In this document: positions 1 to 13,508 of the stretch, in pieces
Layout: every line of letters begins with the position of its first letter
Numbering within the stretch: position 1 is the stretch's first letter
NCBI GenBank assembly: GCA_003952965.2
Contig: CM025849.1
Location: forward strand, 30,899,081 to 30,963,080
Length of the DNA stretch: 64,000 bases
Reading direction: 5' to 3'
Source: Morella rubra
Lineage: Eukaryota > Streptophyta > Magnoliopsida > Fagales > Myricaceae
Position numbers and translations under genes: made by a program
Notes under the pieces: generated by a model
What the model saw: the letters and a program-made list of their open reading frames with translations, nothing else
The model's database searches: none
What the model was told of the DNA's origin: nothing

Positions 1-170
1 TTCCTTTAAGCAGTCATAGTTCAAGTTTGAGACTACTATTGATTCTGGAGTAGAGGTTGTTGTTTTAGTGAAGGTTCAATGCAAAGCACACATTCATGAT
101 GCATGATGATCCTTCTTTGCCTTAATCTCTTTTTTTTTTTTAATATTTTAAATATTAAATGAGTGGGGAA

Positions 171-720
171 TGTTGTATTTAAATATTTATTTATTTATTT
201 ATTGAATAGTTTAACCTTACACCTAATGGAGAGATGTAATATTAGGAAGATTAATTGTTCATTATTTGAATAATTAATGTTGCACCTAGTACGGTAGGTA
301 ATTTGAATAGTTAAAGATTTCTTATTGCGTCATTATAGCTGGCAATAAATTGATTATCTTATTTATTGCTCTTTAGAGCTTTTTAAATACTCAATTTTTA
401 CCATTAGGTAGAATATAGAGAAACGTCAATTTTAAATTTCTTTTGAGAGAGAGCTTGTTGAAAAAGTATTCTCGTGGTGAAACTTTGTGCTCATCCTTTT
501 GTGCATAGTAAGGTTCGAGCTACATAACGAACAAATCAGTTTATTGTATCTTGGAGGAGACAAGTCATAGAAAAGATTTGCAATATTGGTTTTTAGGCTT
601 TGTCAACCGCAAAAGGCTTCAATCTCCTTAAAGAGCGAGATTTCCATGCCTCAGTACTCCGACGTTGTTTTGTTCTAAATTTTTCATTTTATTGTACTTT
701 TGCCACCTCCTACGGATCAT
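171..720 (+). repeat. Possible LTR (retrotransposon 3' end)
   Basis: A purine-rich tract (gagtggggaa, 161-170) is followed at once by TGTTGTATTT, the usual arrangement of a polypurine tract and an LTR start. The stretch at 575-680, with a lysed 'R-U5'-like pattern, resembles the 3' part of copia LTRs. The right end is not defined and no second LTR or coding remnant is in the window, so this may be a solo LTR, the tail of an element to the left, or chance. Confidence 0.28.
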
Positions 721-1499
721 ATGCTTAAGAATCATTACAAAAATTCTAGTCATGATCTATTTATTTAGATTAAAACACCATAAGATCAACAACTTGGTAC
801 TCTCACACTTGTAGTACGTTGCATATAACCTATTAATTACTTAATGGCATAAGTACTTCTTAATCTTCTGAAAAGCATGTTTAATTAAATTGGAGAAATT
901 AACCACATACAAATCTCAGTAACGTTACTCATTAATGTTGTTTTGATGGCCACACTTCTCTTTGACTTCGGAAAACAAACACAATTGTACATGTCACAAA
1001 TCCTCATGTGTCGGACTTACTAATAGCATTATTATATCTTAAATTAAAAATATGACCTTATGTTACATGTTTTTATAGCATATATTTTAGTTATATTAAA
1101 TAAAAAATTAAAAGAATTTAAATTATTATTATACAAAGTCAGGCCCCTCCCAAATATCAGAAATGTTTTGCCAATGCCTCGCTGCCTCCACAAAACACCA
1201 TCACCAGACTGCCTAGCGATTTTTTTCTTTAAATTAAATATAAATTATATGCACGAGTCGCTAAGAGGAAAATCTCAAAGCAAAACAACTCAAAGCAAAA
1301 AAAAAAAGCAATAATCCTCAACATCACGAACAGAAATAACAAAAAATTATATGGTATGATCAAACGAATTCTCTAGAACACCCAATATCTCTATGTATCC
1401 TGCATAGGTGCACAAGAATCAACCTCGGTACGCTTCTTCTTCTTCTTCCCATCATTCTCTATAGTTCTATTCTGTGGTTTTTCTTGTTCAGTTGTGGAA
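721..1499. other. AT-rich stretch, no gene recognised
   Basis: I see no exon-like reading frame with known motifs, no tRNA-like fold and no clear repeat structure here. Short frames at 1,060-1,314 are AT-driven. Confidence 0.5.
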
Positions 1500-1730
1500 A
1501 TGGAGAATGACGAAGAGGACGAGAAGTGGGTGGTGGAGCAGCAGGCGGCAGAGGTGTTTAAAGAGCCGGACCTGGGGGACGGCGGCCCAGAAAGTGCAAA
1601 GTCAATGAGCAAGGCGGCCCAGAATTCAAATTTGGTTATCGGGTTTGTCGCTTTCCTGAATACTGAGCCGGCTCAAAGGCAGTACATAAAATTAGGCTTT
1701 TGGATATATATAAATATAAAAATTTATTAG
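1500..1730 (+). CDS. Short acidic reading frame, unrecognised
   Basis: An ATG at 1,500 opens a frame of about 76 codons. Its first 40 residues are unlike the AT-rich background: strongly acidic at the start (MENDEEDEKWVVEQQ), then rich in Ala, Gly, Ser and Pro. It is preceded by a CT-rich stretch (1,433-1,450) like a plant 5' UTR. The last ~15 codons are low-complexity AT-rich sequence, so the true coding part may end earlier, for example at a donor I cannot place. I do not recognise a family. It could be the first exon of a gene, a gene relic or a chance frame. Confidence 0.22.
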   Translation: MENDEEDEKWVVEQQAAEVFKEPDLGDGGPESAKSMSKAAQNSNLVIGFVAFLNTEPAQRQYIKLGFWIYINIKIY

Positions 1731-3549
1731 TTTTAAAAAATTACCTTAACTTTCTCGAATTGAAGAATTGGTTTTTTTTAGCTTAACACAGAAGATAATT
1801 TAATTTTTAGCTGCGTGAATCATAAGGTAATTTATGACCAACTAAGAATGGCGTGCATGTCAGGGACTAATTAACCATGCACTGACTAATTAACTTGCCA
1901 TTTTACGATGTAGTTTAGCAAATCTTATGGGTATTTTTCTTGGTACGACATAACATGTGCCACCATGGTAGGGTTAATGAAGAGGCTGTAAGAACAAAAA
2001 AAAAAAAAAAAATAGGTTTCCAATCTCAATCTAAAGGGTGTACCAAGGCAATAAAAAAGGGCTTTGATGATCTCTTGGGTTCTATTTTTCGTTGTGCTTT
2101 GTCTGCGGTTGTCTGGCACTAGCAATGCTTATGTTCAACACCCAATGCCTCTATAGATTAGCTTTTAATCGCATGCATTAGCCATTAGGACTTAGTGGGA
2201 CTGTTCCTCGTGAATCAGTTAACTTAAGCCATCAAAATAGCTTGTGAATCGGTTAACCAGATCCATCTATGTAAAATATGTGTCAATCGACTTCAGGGAA
2301 GTCGTTTCATATATATAGCTTCTAAGCAAAATACTGCATTCCTACATCGTGCCAAAAAAGGTTGGCATCACCAAAATCAAGCTACACAAACAACTAACCA
2401 GCATAATGTAGCAAAAAATAGGCTGGCTTACACACTGTTCACTGAAGCCATTTTAAGCAAAACACCAAGCACCACTAAAACACAAATTAGTAATACTGCA
2501 GCACACTCAAAACACATGCAATGTCACTAATACGCTAGACTGCAAATCTAATATTGCCATGCGGGTCGCTTCCCCTTGCTCTTCTCCTCCAACCATTTGA
2601 TTCCCATTCCTCTTCTCCTCCATCCGTTTGATTCCCTGCTGAATCATCTGAACCACCACTCGCAATGAGGTTTCAGGCCTTTATCCTTTACAGAATCAGA
2701 TCCTCCACGAACTGGATACCGCCCAAGCCAGGAGTCCCCCAAGCACAACGCACACCTCCAGTTACTCCTCTAGCTGGGGCATACTTAGCCTCAAAAAGGT
2801 ACATCAGCCCTCCCAGCCGTCTTGCTTGGATTCTTACCAAATTGACTCCTAAGTCAATCCAATTGTCTTTGGCAAACCCGAGATGCAATCCCTGTAGCCG
2901 CAGTTACTAGGGTTGACTGCTCTCAATGCTCCTTAATTTTGATTGGATCCCAACTAGGCTTTCAAGTTTGTCTTTGAATCCTTTTACCTTCTGTTTCTTT
3001 TTCCCAGAGGCATCATTCTTCTTCGCGTATAAGAGTAAGCGATAAAACAATTACAGCACAGTATATCCTTGACAGGCATGCTTTAAACATTCAAAAGTAC
3101 TTTGAATAACACCATCACCTCTGAAGGGAGAAGCGGGTTGTACCTGTGTCTTCCCACTTCATGTCTTGCTCACCACAGCATATGCCCACACAAACTGGCC
3201 AAGTTACAAATGCGCTCAAACACATTGTTGCAGAGGCTTAAATAGGCAGGGCAGATCTGCTTTGTATGAAAGAAATTCAGGAATGATTGGTTATATCCCT
3301 TCACTTGTTGAGTGCTCCCGGATGGGTGGAGCAGTGCCTCGCTGGATTTGGGAAGTCTGCATGTGTGACTCAAGTGATGGTCAGAGTAATCATTTGTGGT
3401 TGGTTGCTGAATCCCATGGCAACACAATAGCCTACAAATGAAAGAGAAAGGAAAAACAGAAACACAAGACCTGGCAACTTCATCATTACTCGCTTTGTTA
3501 CAAGAACGATAATCAACACTTTACACGCCAAAGCAGAACTTTAATATGG
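1731..3549. other. Intergenic stretch with weak coding-like patches
   Basis: No gene could be supported. On the minus strand around 2,534-2,660 there is a hydrophilic tail (runs of Gly-Glu-Glu-Glu-Trp and Arg-Arg-Arg) ending in TAG, which could be the last exon of an unidentified gene. Around 3,166-3,441 both strands stay open for about 90 codons. No motif could be assigned in either patch, and no exon chain could be built. A poly-A run lies at about 1,997-2,012. Confidence 0.35.
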
Positions 3550-3753
3550 GATCATACCCGAAACATAAAATCAATAACCCTATGCTACTTATCAAACTTT
3601 CTTCCTCGTGTAGGCTTTGCTTTCAACTTTTACTATGTAAAGCTGAATAGCTGATCACACCCGAAACATAAAATCAATAACCCTATGGAACTACTAATCA
3701 AATTCTCTTCCTCATGTAGGCTTTGCTTTCAACTTTTACCATATAAAGCTGAA
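3550..3753. repeat. Tandem ~103-bp duplication at the DCL2 stop codon
   Basis: Two adjacent copies, 3,550-3,652 and 3,653-3,753, both begin gatca(t/c)acccgaaacat and share the aggctttgctttcaacttttac motif near their ends. The right copy contains the last codons and stop of DCL2 (minus strand). The left copy repeats that end inside the putative 3' UTR, so the transcript would carry a second, out-of-context copy of the C-terminal coding tail. Confidence 0.8.
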
Positions 3754-6700
3754 TCCTTCAGGGACTTCAATACTTGTTGACAAGCTACTTTGTTTGCTGT
3801 CGTTTCAGCAGCAGCTGTAGCTGTATGCTTGAATGAGAGCCCTTTTGCTTCAACCTCGATCGTAACAGAAGTAAATCCCCTGTCGCGGGACTTAATAGGA
3901 TCTTTCATGATATAATGCTCTTTTTGGCATATTTCTTTCAACTCCTTTGCAGGATGGGATGGCACTGTTTCAGGTGTAACGAGAGGCTCCAAAAGACGCC
4001 TCATACTTTGGAAGACTTTTTTTGTATTATATCCTGAATCAACAAGAATGGCTCCTGCGAGAGACTCTATAACATCAGCAAGTACCTGTAAGTATATTCA
4101 CAAATAAGAGAATACCCCATGAATTCTCAAATAGAACCAAATAGCTCAAAGAAAAAAGATTGGATCAAGGGGGTGAGAGGATAAGAGAAGACAAGGAAAC
4201 CAAACTTCATCATAAAGGAGCTAAAGAGAAAACACAAAAAATAAGACTAGACCAAATAATCTAACCGAGGAGAAAGTGGTATCCAACTGCCATCCAAAAG
4301 TTGATTTTGAAGACTTTCTTCTCAAAACCGTTAATAGTTTCAACTATTTGCTTGTCAAGTTCTGGGAGTTACGGAGAATGTGTTTGTGCAGTCCAGACTT
4401 AACTGCAGACAGCGCGTAACATTCATTATTCACAGAAGCAGATCTCATGTCAGTTAACTGTCCTGGTGACAACCCAGGATAGTTATGGTAGAAATGTGTC
4501 GTCATGAGATAATCCAACACCGAGTCCCCGAGAAATTCAAGTCGCTGCATAAATAAGAAACCATTAATAAGGTTAAGAAGCATAAAAATGAAAGGATATC
4601 AAATAAAGAAAGCTCATGTCGTAAATCAATTGGTTGAGGGGGTATGTGCCAGTGATATCAGAAAAAGATAAGAACAATCAGCAATCTGTTGATAATATGA
4701 AGTCAATACAACATATATTAGTTGACAAATTAAAGGAATGGCAATTCTCATCCAAATTATCCCAAATTACCTGATAACATCTGGAATCTCTGGAAGCATG
4801 TAAGAACCATGAGTCAGTGCTTCAACTAACAGAGAGGGGTCACGAAATGAGTGGTCCAACAAGGACTCCAAATGTCTGACATTTAGATGCTTCTCTGCAT
4901 GAACTTGAAAGTGAATCTCATATGGGATGATTTGAAAATCTACCTTCATACCCAACCATGCCATAAATAACAAGGCTGATGTTTCACCACCTGTGCTAAG
5001 AAATGCACCAATTAGCGCCTCAACAACATCTGCAATGCTTTTACTCGTCATCTTTTAGTTCCTCTAATATATATTTTTCTCGCATCAAAAAGTAACTCCT
5101 CACTTAGTGCGTAACTCCCAGATCTATCACCAGGAACGATCCAATTTTTTGGATCGAAGATCTCATTTCGAATAAATCCCTACAATTTCAATAACAGGAA
5201 GTAAGTCACCAATAACAATAAAAGAAACAAAAGTTTAAAATATCACCACAATACATAAAAATTATGTCACAAAAAGAGCCAAAATGGCCATAAATTTCGA
5301 TGAAGACCAAAGGAATTAAGAAAAGGAACAATTAATGTTTGAATGCAACAATTGCACTATTTATATTAGAAAGATAAACCTTTTAATGAAGGGAGGAAAG
5401 GAAACAGAAACCCATAAGACCTACAATTTAAACGCAAAGTCTACATCCTCATGGCATTTTAATTTAAGCCTCACAAGAATACATATTTAATATGCGTACA
5501 GACATAAAGTACTAAAAGTCTCATATTCAGAGAAAAGATGAAAAGCATGACAACTTCATGACAATGAGAATGTCAAGGAACTAAAGAATAGTTAGGAAAC
5601 AAAAAGGTACCGGAAGTTTGCGGTCACATCCAAACTTGAAAAGAGCTTCATTAGAAATTATTTTTTCTTTCTTAGCAGTAAGTTCACCCTCACGTTGATT
5701 TTGATAGGTCTTGAAAAGCTGTTGACAAGCAGCATATTTGAGAAATGAATCTCCAAGAGTTTCTAAGGATTCCAAATGGAATCTCTCTTGACATTCATTT
5801 GTAGTAATTGCTTCCAAGACCTACCATGAAGATATTGTTAGCACAAGTTAAACAAAAATTTTAGTATACTGTTGACAGTGAGACAATAATTTCATTAAGC
5901 AAGTAATCACGCCACAGTGAGAGAGCAGGATGGAGCCCTGCTGTCTATATAACTTCGTCATGTTACAAACACATTACATCATCTTACGGACACTGAATTA
6001 ACTGATACAGCAATTTCAAGCAAATAAAACATTTGATTCTTAAGCTGTGAAAAACTGTGGGAGATTAATGGCAAGTACAAAAGTTTCGCCTAAAGTACGC
6101 GTGAAAGTAGCTGATGAAGTTTTACAACTGGATAAAGATCAGCTCCACACTTGATTTTTTTCTATGAAACCTATTACTTCCACAAAACGGAACAGCAACC
6201 GCACTATCTAGACCACACATATGGAGAAAATGACCGCTAATCTGCAATGTTATAGGAGTAGGTAGCATGCTTGATCTCAGTTGCTCTCGATAGCAATGGA
6301 AATTCTTTTTAAGTCTTATCTTCCCGCAATGCATACTTATTACAGCCAACAATAACATCATATAAGCAAAAAACACAAATGCTTTAACGAGCACTTCAGA
6401 AAATAAATGTAAAAACTAAATGAGAACTATCATGAGATAGCGTACCTTGGAGATTGGAATAACATCATTTTGTATGCAATGATCCAAATGCATCTTTTTT
6501 AAGTTGACAGCTACAAGCAAAGACTCAAGCCGATGCATGATGGAAGGAACAAATGAGAACGTATAAAATGTGGCAATTGAGATTGGTGACATAACTATCG
6601 AACAGAGTTCTGGGGGTAATTCAACAGACGAATTGCTCGATTCTGAAAAGATTAAGACATGTAATGTTCACTCATACAGAATAATGATGTTATACAAGAA

Positions 6701-9700
6701 TGAGCAAGCATAACTGAATCTAAACCAAAATCCTTCAAAAGGAAATATCACAGATCTAATCATTTCAAAGAACCTCTCGAGAAAGTTCCGAGCAAAGCAA
6801 TCCCATCATATGCATTCTCACTACCTCCTTCCCTCATCAAAATACGCAATACCACCTAGACTTGGGGAGTAAACTGAGATTAATAGCTTACAGAGAGAAG
6901 GGGGAAGCAGATGGCATAAGTCCATTTTGACCAAAGAAAATGGATTAGATTACACTATAAAAACAACAAGAAATCCTCATCGAGAAATACTGAAAAAAAA
7001 AACAGAAAAAGCAAGTCTTGAACAAACACATAGATAGAGCTAACACAACAGTACTTAAACTGAACGCCTATATCCAAGATTATGGACTAGCTTACAATAT
7101 TCTTTTGAGAGACTAGAGGAGCAAAGAACCAACACGACCAATGATTTTAGACATGCTTTGTATGTCAAAAGGAAGGATTAGAATCTAACATAGAAAAAAG
7201 AGCAATTTACCTTTCTCCTTCTGTTTTCTGCATCTTAGAAGGTAATTTTTCACTGGAAATATGTGCCTTCCGTTAACCATTGATTCATGAACAAAACGCA
7301 GCTTGATGCCATGCCTGTGTTTGGTTAAGATTCAGATTAATTACAGCTAAAATAGCATAACTATACCACATTGCATTCAGATTAAAGAATAATTATCCTT
7401 TTCTCAACCATCAGCAGTAATAACATACCGTTCCTCATATACTTCTTGTAAGTAATGGTCCTGCCATCCCGGAGCCTCAGCAGTGAGTTCCCGTTCAATC
7501 CAAATTTCCAGTTATGCAATACACATGACCGTTGTGTGGGGTGGAGACCAAAGAATTATGAAGCATACAAGTGCAAACAGGACCATCTTTGGTTTGTACA
7601 TGATGAGCATAACCCTTGGGCAAACGGCAATCCAAGTGATTTTCATGTAGTTTTTCACATGAAAAGAGCACCGAAGTAACACATTGCCAATCAATTATCA
7701 AGGGTCTCTATGTTTTCCAGTGGCTGGGAGCAAAAGATAATCAATCTCATCTCCCAAAAAATCTCCACCAAAAGGCTTTTCTAAATCTTTCAAAGCATGA
7801 TCTATAAGAACTCTTAGAAGAGTTATCTGAAACCTCCTACACAAAAGGACCTGCAACCAAAGTTTTACAAACAAACACAAACTCTTTTTACACTTATACA
7901 ATACACCTCTTAAACGAGCAAAGTAAAGAAAAGAAACAAAAAAGAGAATTTACCAGATCTATGCTAAGATTAATCTTTCCTACGTATTTGAAGTTCACTG
8001 TCAAACTACCCCTGCCGGCATCCAAGTCAAAAGCATGCTTACTACATCAGACTCTAGCTCATTTCTCATGACAAGCACAACATCATGAACTGGAACATCG
8101 TAGGCAAAGTTCTGCTTCAACTCAATTAAGTAGCAGTGATACTCTGTATCAGAATTCATTGGAAAACGACCAACCAGTTCGGGTGGGACGTAACTGGGTT
8201 GCTCGTCAATACAAGGTTCATTCCCTGTGCATTAAACGATTACAGATAAAAGCAGGAGCAATAAAAAATCCTCCAAAAATTTACTGGGGCCAAAAAAGTC
8301 GATAGAAACAGACTTCTCCCTCTATCATAAAAAAATTTGCAAGCATAAAATGGAAGAGTTTATGCATGGAGAAATAAAGGCCACAATGCAAACATACCAC
8401 TTTCTTGAGAATCAGCTTCTTCCACAACAACATCCGGAACAAGATTATCCGTCAAAGCACCAATCTCATGAAGTTGCTTGCATGCCTCAAGGCAAGCAGT
8501 CTGCTTCAGAACTTTATCATTGATATTTCCTTGTACGACCACATTCTTCTAAGGACAGCTTTGGGTAGATGTAGAGTGCAAGTATTCTTATCCCACCTGG
8601 AGCAGGTTTAAAATAGCTGGAGAAAATAAAACCAAGAAGACATCAGGTGAAGTTAATGAACAACTTACATAGGCAATAACTATAACGGAAGAGTAATAAC
8701 TAACCAATCCGAAGGGAGCCGTGAGCAATAGAAGTATATCAAACCAACACTAAAAGTACGAGTCACAATCGCTCCAGTGCTCTCAACACAATAAAATTCC
8801 TCATCATTCAACTCACTTTGAAGAGGAGAGCAAGGAAGTGAAGCATGGCGTAAGGATGCCTTTCTCATAATATCTTCACTAGCAAGATATTTCTCTAGTC
8901 GAGAATTAGTCGCAAAATCTTCACTGTAGATTTGCAAAAGACAGTCTTAAGTGCCAAGTGCACAATATATTATCTGTATAAATAAAAAATTCAGCATCTA
9001 GATCCGAAAATGAAACACTAATTATTGGCATATTTTCCGAAGCAGCAACAGAGACTTACACCAGAAACAAAGTAATGGAAGCTATTTATTGGAGAAATTT
9101 TCAACAACCACTCCCCTGAATGAACCAGGTTAGAAAGCCTTGACATTGATTAGCAAATGAAAGTTACCTCTTCACCATTAAGATATAATCTGAATGTTGC
9201 CTTCTTGCCCGGCCTCGGGATTGTATGAAACTACAGACAGTGGAAGAGGGGTCAAATCTAATAACCAAGTTGCAGCTTTGAACATCTAAACCCTCTTCAA
9301 GAATTGATGTTGCAACAATAATGTTCACCTACACGTACATATTTCACACCAGAGTCAAACCAGGAAATCAGTGGTAAACACTCTATTGTGAGCTTGAAGT
9401 AGCCAAGAAACGAAACTGTACCATGCCTTCACGAAATTCTTGCACAATTTCATTTTGTTTCTTCCTTGTCTGGGATTGCAACCCAGAGTAATTCCCTGCA
9501 ATGTATTTAGACTTCCAGTTGCTGTATTTCAGAAGCAACTCATTCAAAAGAGAATCTACTACAACGGCTGTAATAATCCTTTCCACAAAGACTATACATC
9601 TAATATCTTTTAAATCCCTGTATTCACATAATGATAACTCATCAGATGCAATGATCAAAACTTCAATTCCCTTGGACAAGTTTGAAAAAATAAGTCCAAA

Positions 9701-12700
9701 ACACACTGAAAGAAACAGAAGTTCAAAATTTTGGTTAGAACCATGATTATTCTAGATTGAATATTTACAAGGTTATGAATAAGCAATGTTATACATGAAA
9801 TTCAGGAAAAGAAATGCTCAATTTCATCAAACTGATTAACATAGGTTTCCATCAGACTTGGAAAACAGGTCATTTGTGCCTCCTTAGAATAGACATTGTG
9901 ATAGAGACATCAACGTTTCTTACAAATGCAGGAACAATACTTGGAAACTGTCAGTTATTTGACAGTGCAACTTATTGGGAGTAGAGTCTAGACATCGGCA
10001 TGACATAAAAATCAGCCATGCTTCACAAAGATAATAATTATGCATGAAATACCAACCTGTATTCAAGAAGAGATTCAATAAGACAGACAACTTTGGCAGT
10101 TAGGAGCCCTGACTTCATTTTATCTTCGACATTGTCACCAATTGACCAATCTGGACCTGAGGGTTTGATGATAAATAATTTCAGAATGTAATCAACAAAT
10201 AGAAAAACAACTCGACAGCATTTCTCAGAACTGTAGTACCTGATGGGACGCAAGTTGCAAATGCATGGGAGGCATCCGAACTGAAATCTTTAACAATTGC
10301 CTCACCAAGAACATCCAGTTTCCCCCAAGAAATTGCGTCAGATTCCTCGCACAAGCCCAATTCAGAGCATGAAAAGGACTGTGCAACCTGTTACACAAAT
10401 GCACTTGATCTCTGCTATACCATTGCTATTGACGAATAAAACAAAATGAAAAGCATATAAGGTACAGACAGATTAGAACCTTTAGAGACAGCCAAACACC
10501 AAGTTCATCCAAACAGAATATCAAAGCTGAAAAAATCTTCGATATCTTTTTGCTTATACAATCTGCTCCAGATTTTCTCAGATCAAACCTTTTCAGTAAG
10601 AGTTCATGCTGAGAAGAATCAAATACATTGTTAAGACTCCCAAAAGAAGCAAACTAGTCCTTTACAGGTTAAAAGCAGTACATGATTAGTACGTATGACT
10701 GACATCATGCACAACAAATGCAATTTCAGATTCAGTAGCACAGATTTCTAGCACACCATAACACCTAGCATGGTGGTTTTGAAAGAAAGAAGATTTCCTT
10801 TTTGGCCTTGCCTTGTCCTTGTTCATCTCAAACACTAAATTGAGATGGAAAATCAAGAACTATACTTAATTCAATTTACGGAGATATTGTGAGCATTAGA
10901 GTACAATCTAATCCTGCCAGAAACATGTTTATGTAAAATGTGCTCACCTTTTCTTTTAAACTCTGCAATTCGCCGGCTAAATATTCATATAATTTACTTG
11001 GGATTTCCTTGTGCCTATAGAAATTAAACTTCGGAGTTGAAAATGGTATAGATTGTGCAAGCTCTGATTCACTAGCACAAGTATACACCTGCAACCAACA
11101 CAGACGAACAGCAGCGGCCAATGAATTATCAACCCGTGAAATTAATGTTATCATTAGGTAAGAACAAGTCAGGATGATCTGCAAGATCAGAACGAACCTT
11201 GGAATCCATCAGGTCCTCAAGTTCCTTAATCTTTTGCCAGAAAGAGAATTCTGAGACTCCACCTACATTGAGGAAGGGGCGAAAAGGATAAAATGAAAAG
11301 AATGAAAATAAAATACACGTAGAAGAGAGAATAATACTATCATCAAAGGTTGCTTACTCTTTGTCTTTATAGGGGAAGCAGTCATCCCAAATATCCGTGG
11401 AAGTCCAGATCTCGCAGAACTTGGCTGCCGATGATAGAACTCCTGTGAATGCATTGCAGATGCTTCAAATACAAGGGACATGTTTTACAGGTAACAAATA
11501 CATTATCAATAAGCAATAACAATGCAACATGAACCTATGTTTACATAATTGTACTGAGATTGACCAATCTGAGTGCAATAGCAATACAGCAACTCCAAAA
11601 ATTGCACCCATTATAAATACAAAACCTCCAAATATCATAAACATATGCTCCAAAACTTGAGACCCCCTAACTAAATTTTACAATAAAATTGTCTCTTTTC
11701 AAAGCCTAAAAGATTGCAAAGAAGAGATTTGACGGGATAAAAGATCCAGACAAATGGATGCAGAAACCTTCAATTAGACGTAGCGATCGCAAATCTAACA
11801 TATTTGGCCACACCTTAGCAGATGGTGACAAGGATGAATTTTTTTTTGCTAATTATTTGGCCTCAGCCACAAAATAAACACTCGATCCATGAAAGATATT
11901 CCCAACAGTCAGCAGCTTAATAGAATTTTCTAATCAAGTTCATCCAAAAAATCCCCGACCCAAGCTAACATATTGCCCCTAAAAATTCGCATGCATTCTT
12001 CAATCAACCATCAAGGCCAGGTAAATCACAGTATCAAAGTGTATTGGGTCTCCAAAAAGAAAAAAATGACCTCAGATGTTTATTTCCAAAGTCTCCCAAG
12101 CCTTTACAGGGTAGCCAGTTTAGAATACAGATGCATGATTACCAATAAAAAATCAAAATGAAAAGGTTTCCACAGACACAAGAAGTTTAAAGGCGTCCTC
12201 CAAACGTAATTTCCTCTTTCATTTAGGATTATGTTACGATGAATGGATTCTGCATCTTACGATATATGGCATGAAATACTGAAGAAAGATTTTTCCACCA
12301 TTTAGTAAAATTGGAGATAGAATATGCTAGGTGAAGGTAGAATGGTTTATAGACCATGTGAAACTTTATACCTGCAAAATTAAGCAATCAAACCTATTTT
12401 CTAAGGGATTTTTTCAATGAATGAACACTTGTACATAGATGATAAGTCAGATGCTAAAGACAGACTCGCAAAAAGAAAGAAAAAAGATACAGGCAGCATA
12501 CCGTCATAATGGAAGCATAAGGGTGTTTACCCCTGGTATGGTGGCATTCATCCATTATTAAAATCTTTATCATGCTTAGTTTAAAAAAGCTGTGCCTCAA
12601 GCAATTAAGCAAAATTGCAGGTGTCATCACAAGCACCTGTAAGCAAAGTCAAAATGAAGGAATTATATAAACTCAAATGGACAGGTGGTGAATGTGGAAA

Positions 12701-13508
12701 GTGAAACTGAATATCAAGGACAACTAAATGGCGAGAACCAAATGAAGCAGATTCTTTCAAATACATATATGTCTTGCTATCAATTAGGGTATATATGGAA
12801 AATCCAACCTGATGCTTTTCTATTTCTTGCTTCCATATAGCAGCATCCCAAAGTCAACGTCCATTTCTCCGCAATACATGCCCACATTCAAGTCGGTATG
12901 CATTTTCACAGCCTCAGCTTGCTAGAGATTAAACCAAAAAAAAAAGAAAAAATCATGAAATTTGGTTTTACATCTGCAATAGCAAAGTATAAATTCCAAA
13001 TTTCCTATCAATGATATAATGGAATAAGAAATGAATGAATTATAAATTTTAACTTCAACACTTCATTTTACTGCCTCAAACTCTAATTCAAGACGTAAGG
13101 ACTTCTAAATTGGATTCCCAAAACCATGTCCCACTTCTTCAAATGCCATTAGATATGCATGAGACTCATGAAGTCCAAAGTTTTTAAATTTTCAAGAACC
13201 AAATCAAACGACTTCAAATTTTCTTGCTAGGCTGCCCAGCAAAAAAGGCATGAAATGCGAGTCTTGGCCTATCTTTATTATCCACAATTAACTCCAAAAT
13301 CTCGTTGTAGAATTGGAGAAACCAAGAAGATATGTGCGGAAATCCCATAAAAAACAATGTGAGTACATGCAAGAGAACGAGAGGGAGGTAGCAGTTGCCA
13401 TACTTTAGAGACCAAGACAACTTTGGGAACTAAGAAGACTGCAATGAAAGGTGAAGGTTTGGAAACTAGACTCGTAGAGCTTTCCAACAAGTCATTACTC
13501 ATACACAA
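3729..13508 (-). CDS. DCL2: Dicer-like 2 endoribonuclease, 5'-truncated
   Basis: DCL2 cuts long dsRNA into 22-nt siRNAs in antiviral and transgene silencing. Exons (5' to 3'): 13404-13460 (partial), 12809-12921, 12502-12636, 11358-11442, 11198-11262, 10948-11088, 10480-10608, 10240-10387, 10057-10156, 9422-9617, 9168-9328, 8705-8923, 8398-8616, 7954-8224, 7429-7850, 7211-7314, 6446-6642, 5611-5820, 4771-5179, 4266-4544, 3729-4085; all GT/AG. Visible motifs: DECHH box in exon 3, MTASPI in exon 4, QSRGRAR in 9168-9328, PAZ in 7211-7850, RNase IIIa ([13 protein letters not shown], 5611-5820) and IIIb ([13 protein letters not shown], 4266-4544; [10 protein letters not shown]), dsRBD in the last exon. 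About 1,340 DCL2 residues are present; the family is near 1,390. The N-terminal ~55 residues with the P-loop Lys are absent. The frame instead extends into an LTR, reaching an ATG at 13,508. About 11 one-base indels break the frame, with no substitution stops. Identity is firm; whether it is functional is open. Confidence 0.93.

Noticed and set aside
2665..2910. Frames on both strands at 2,665-2,910
   Set aside because: Neither shows a domain, neither could be joined to neighbouring exons, and the region is described as unassigned instead.
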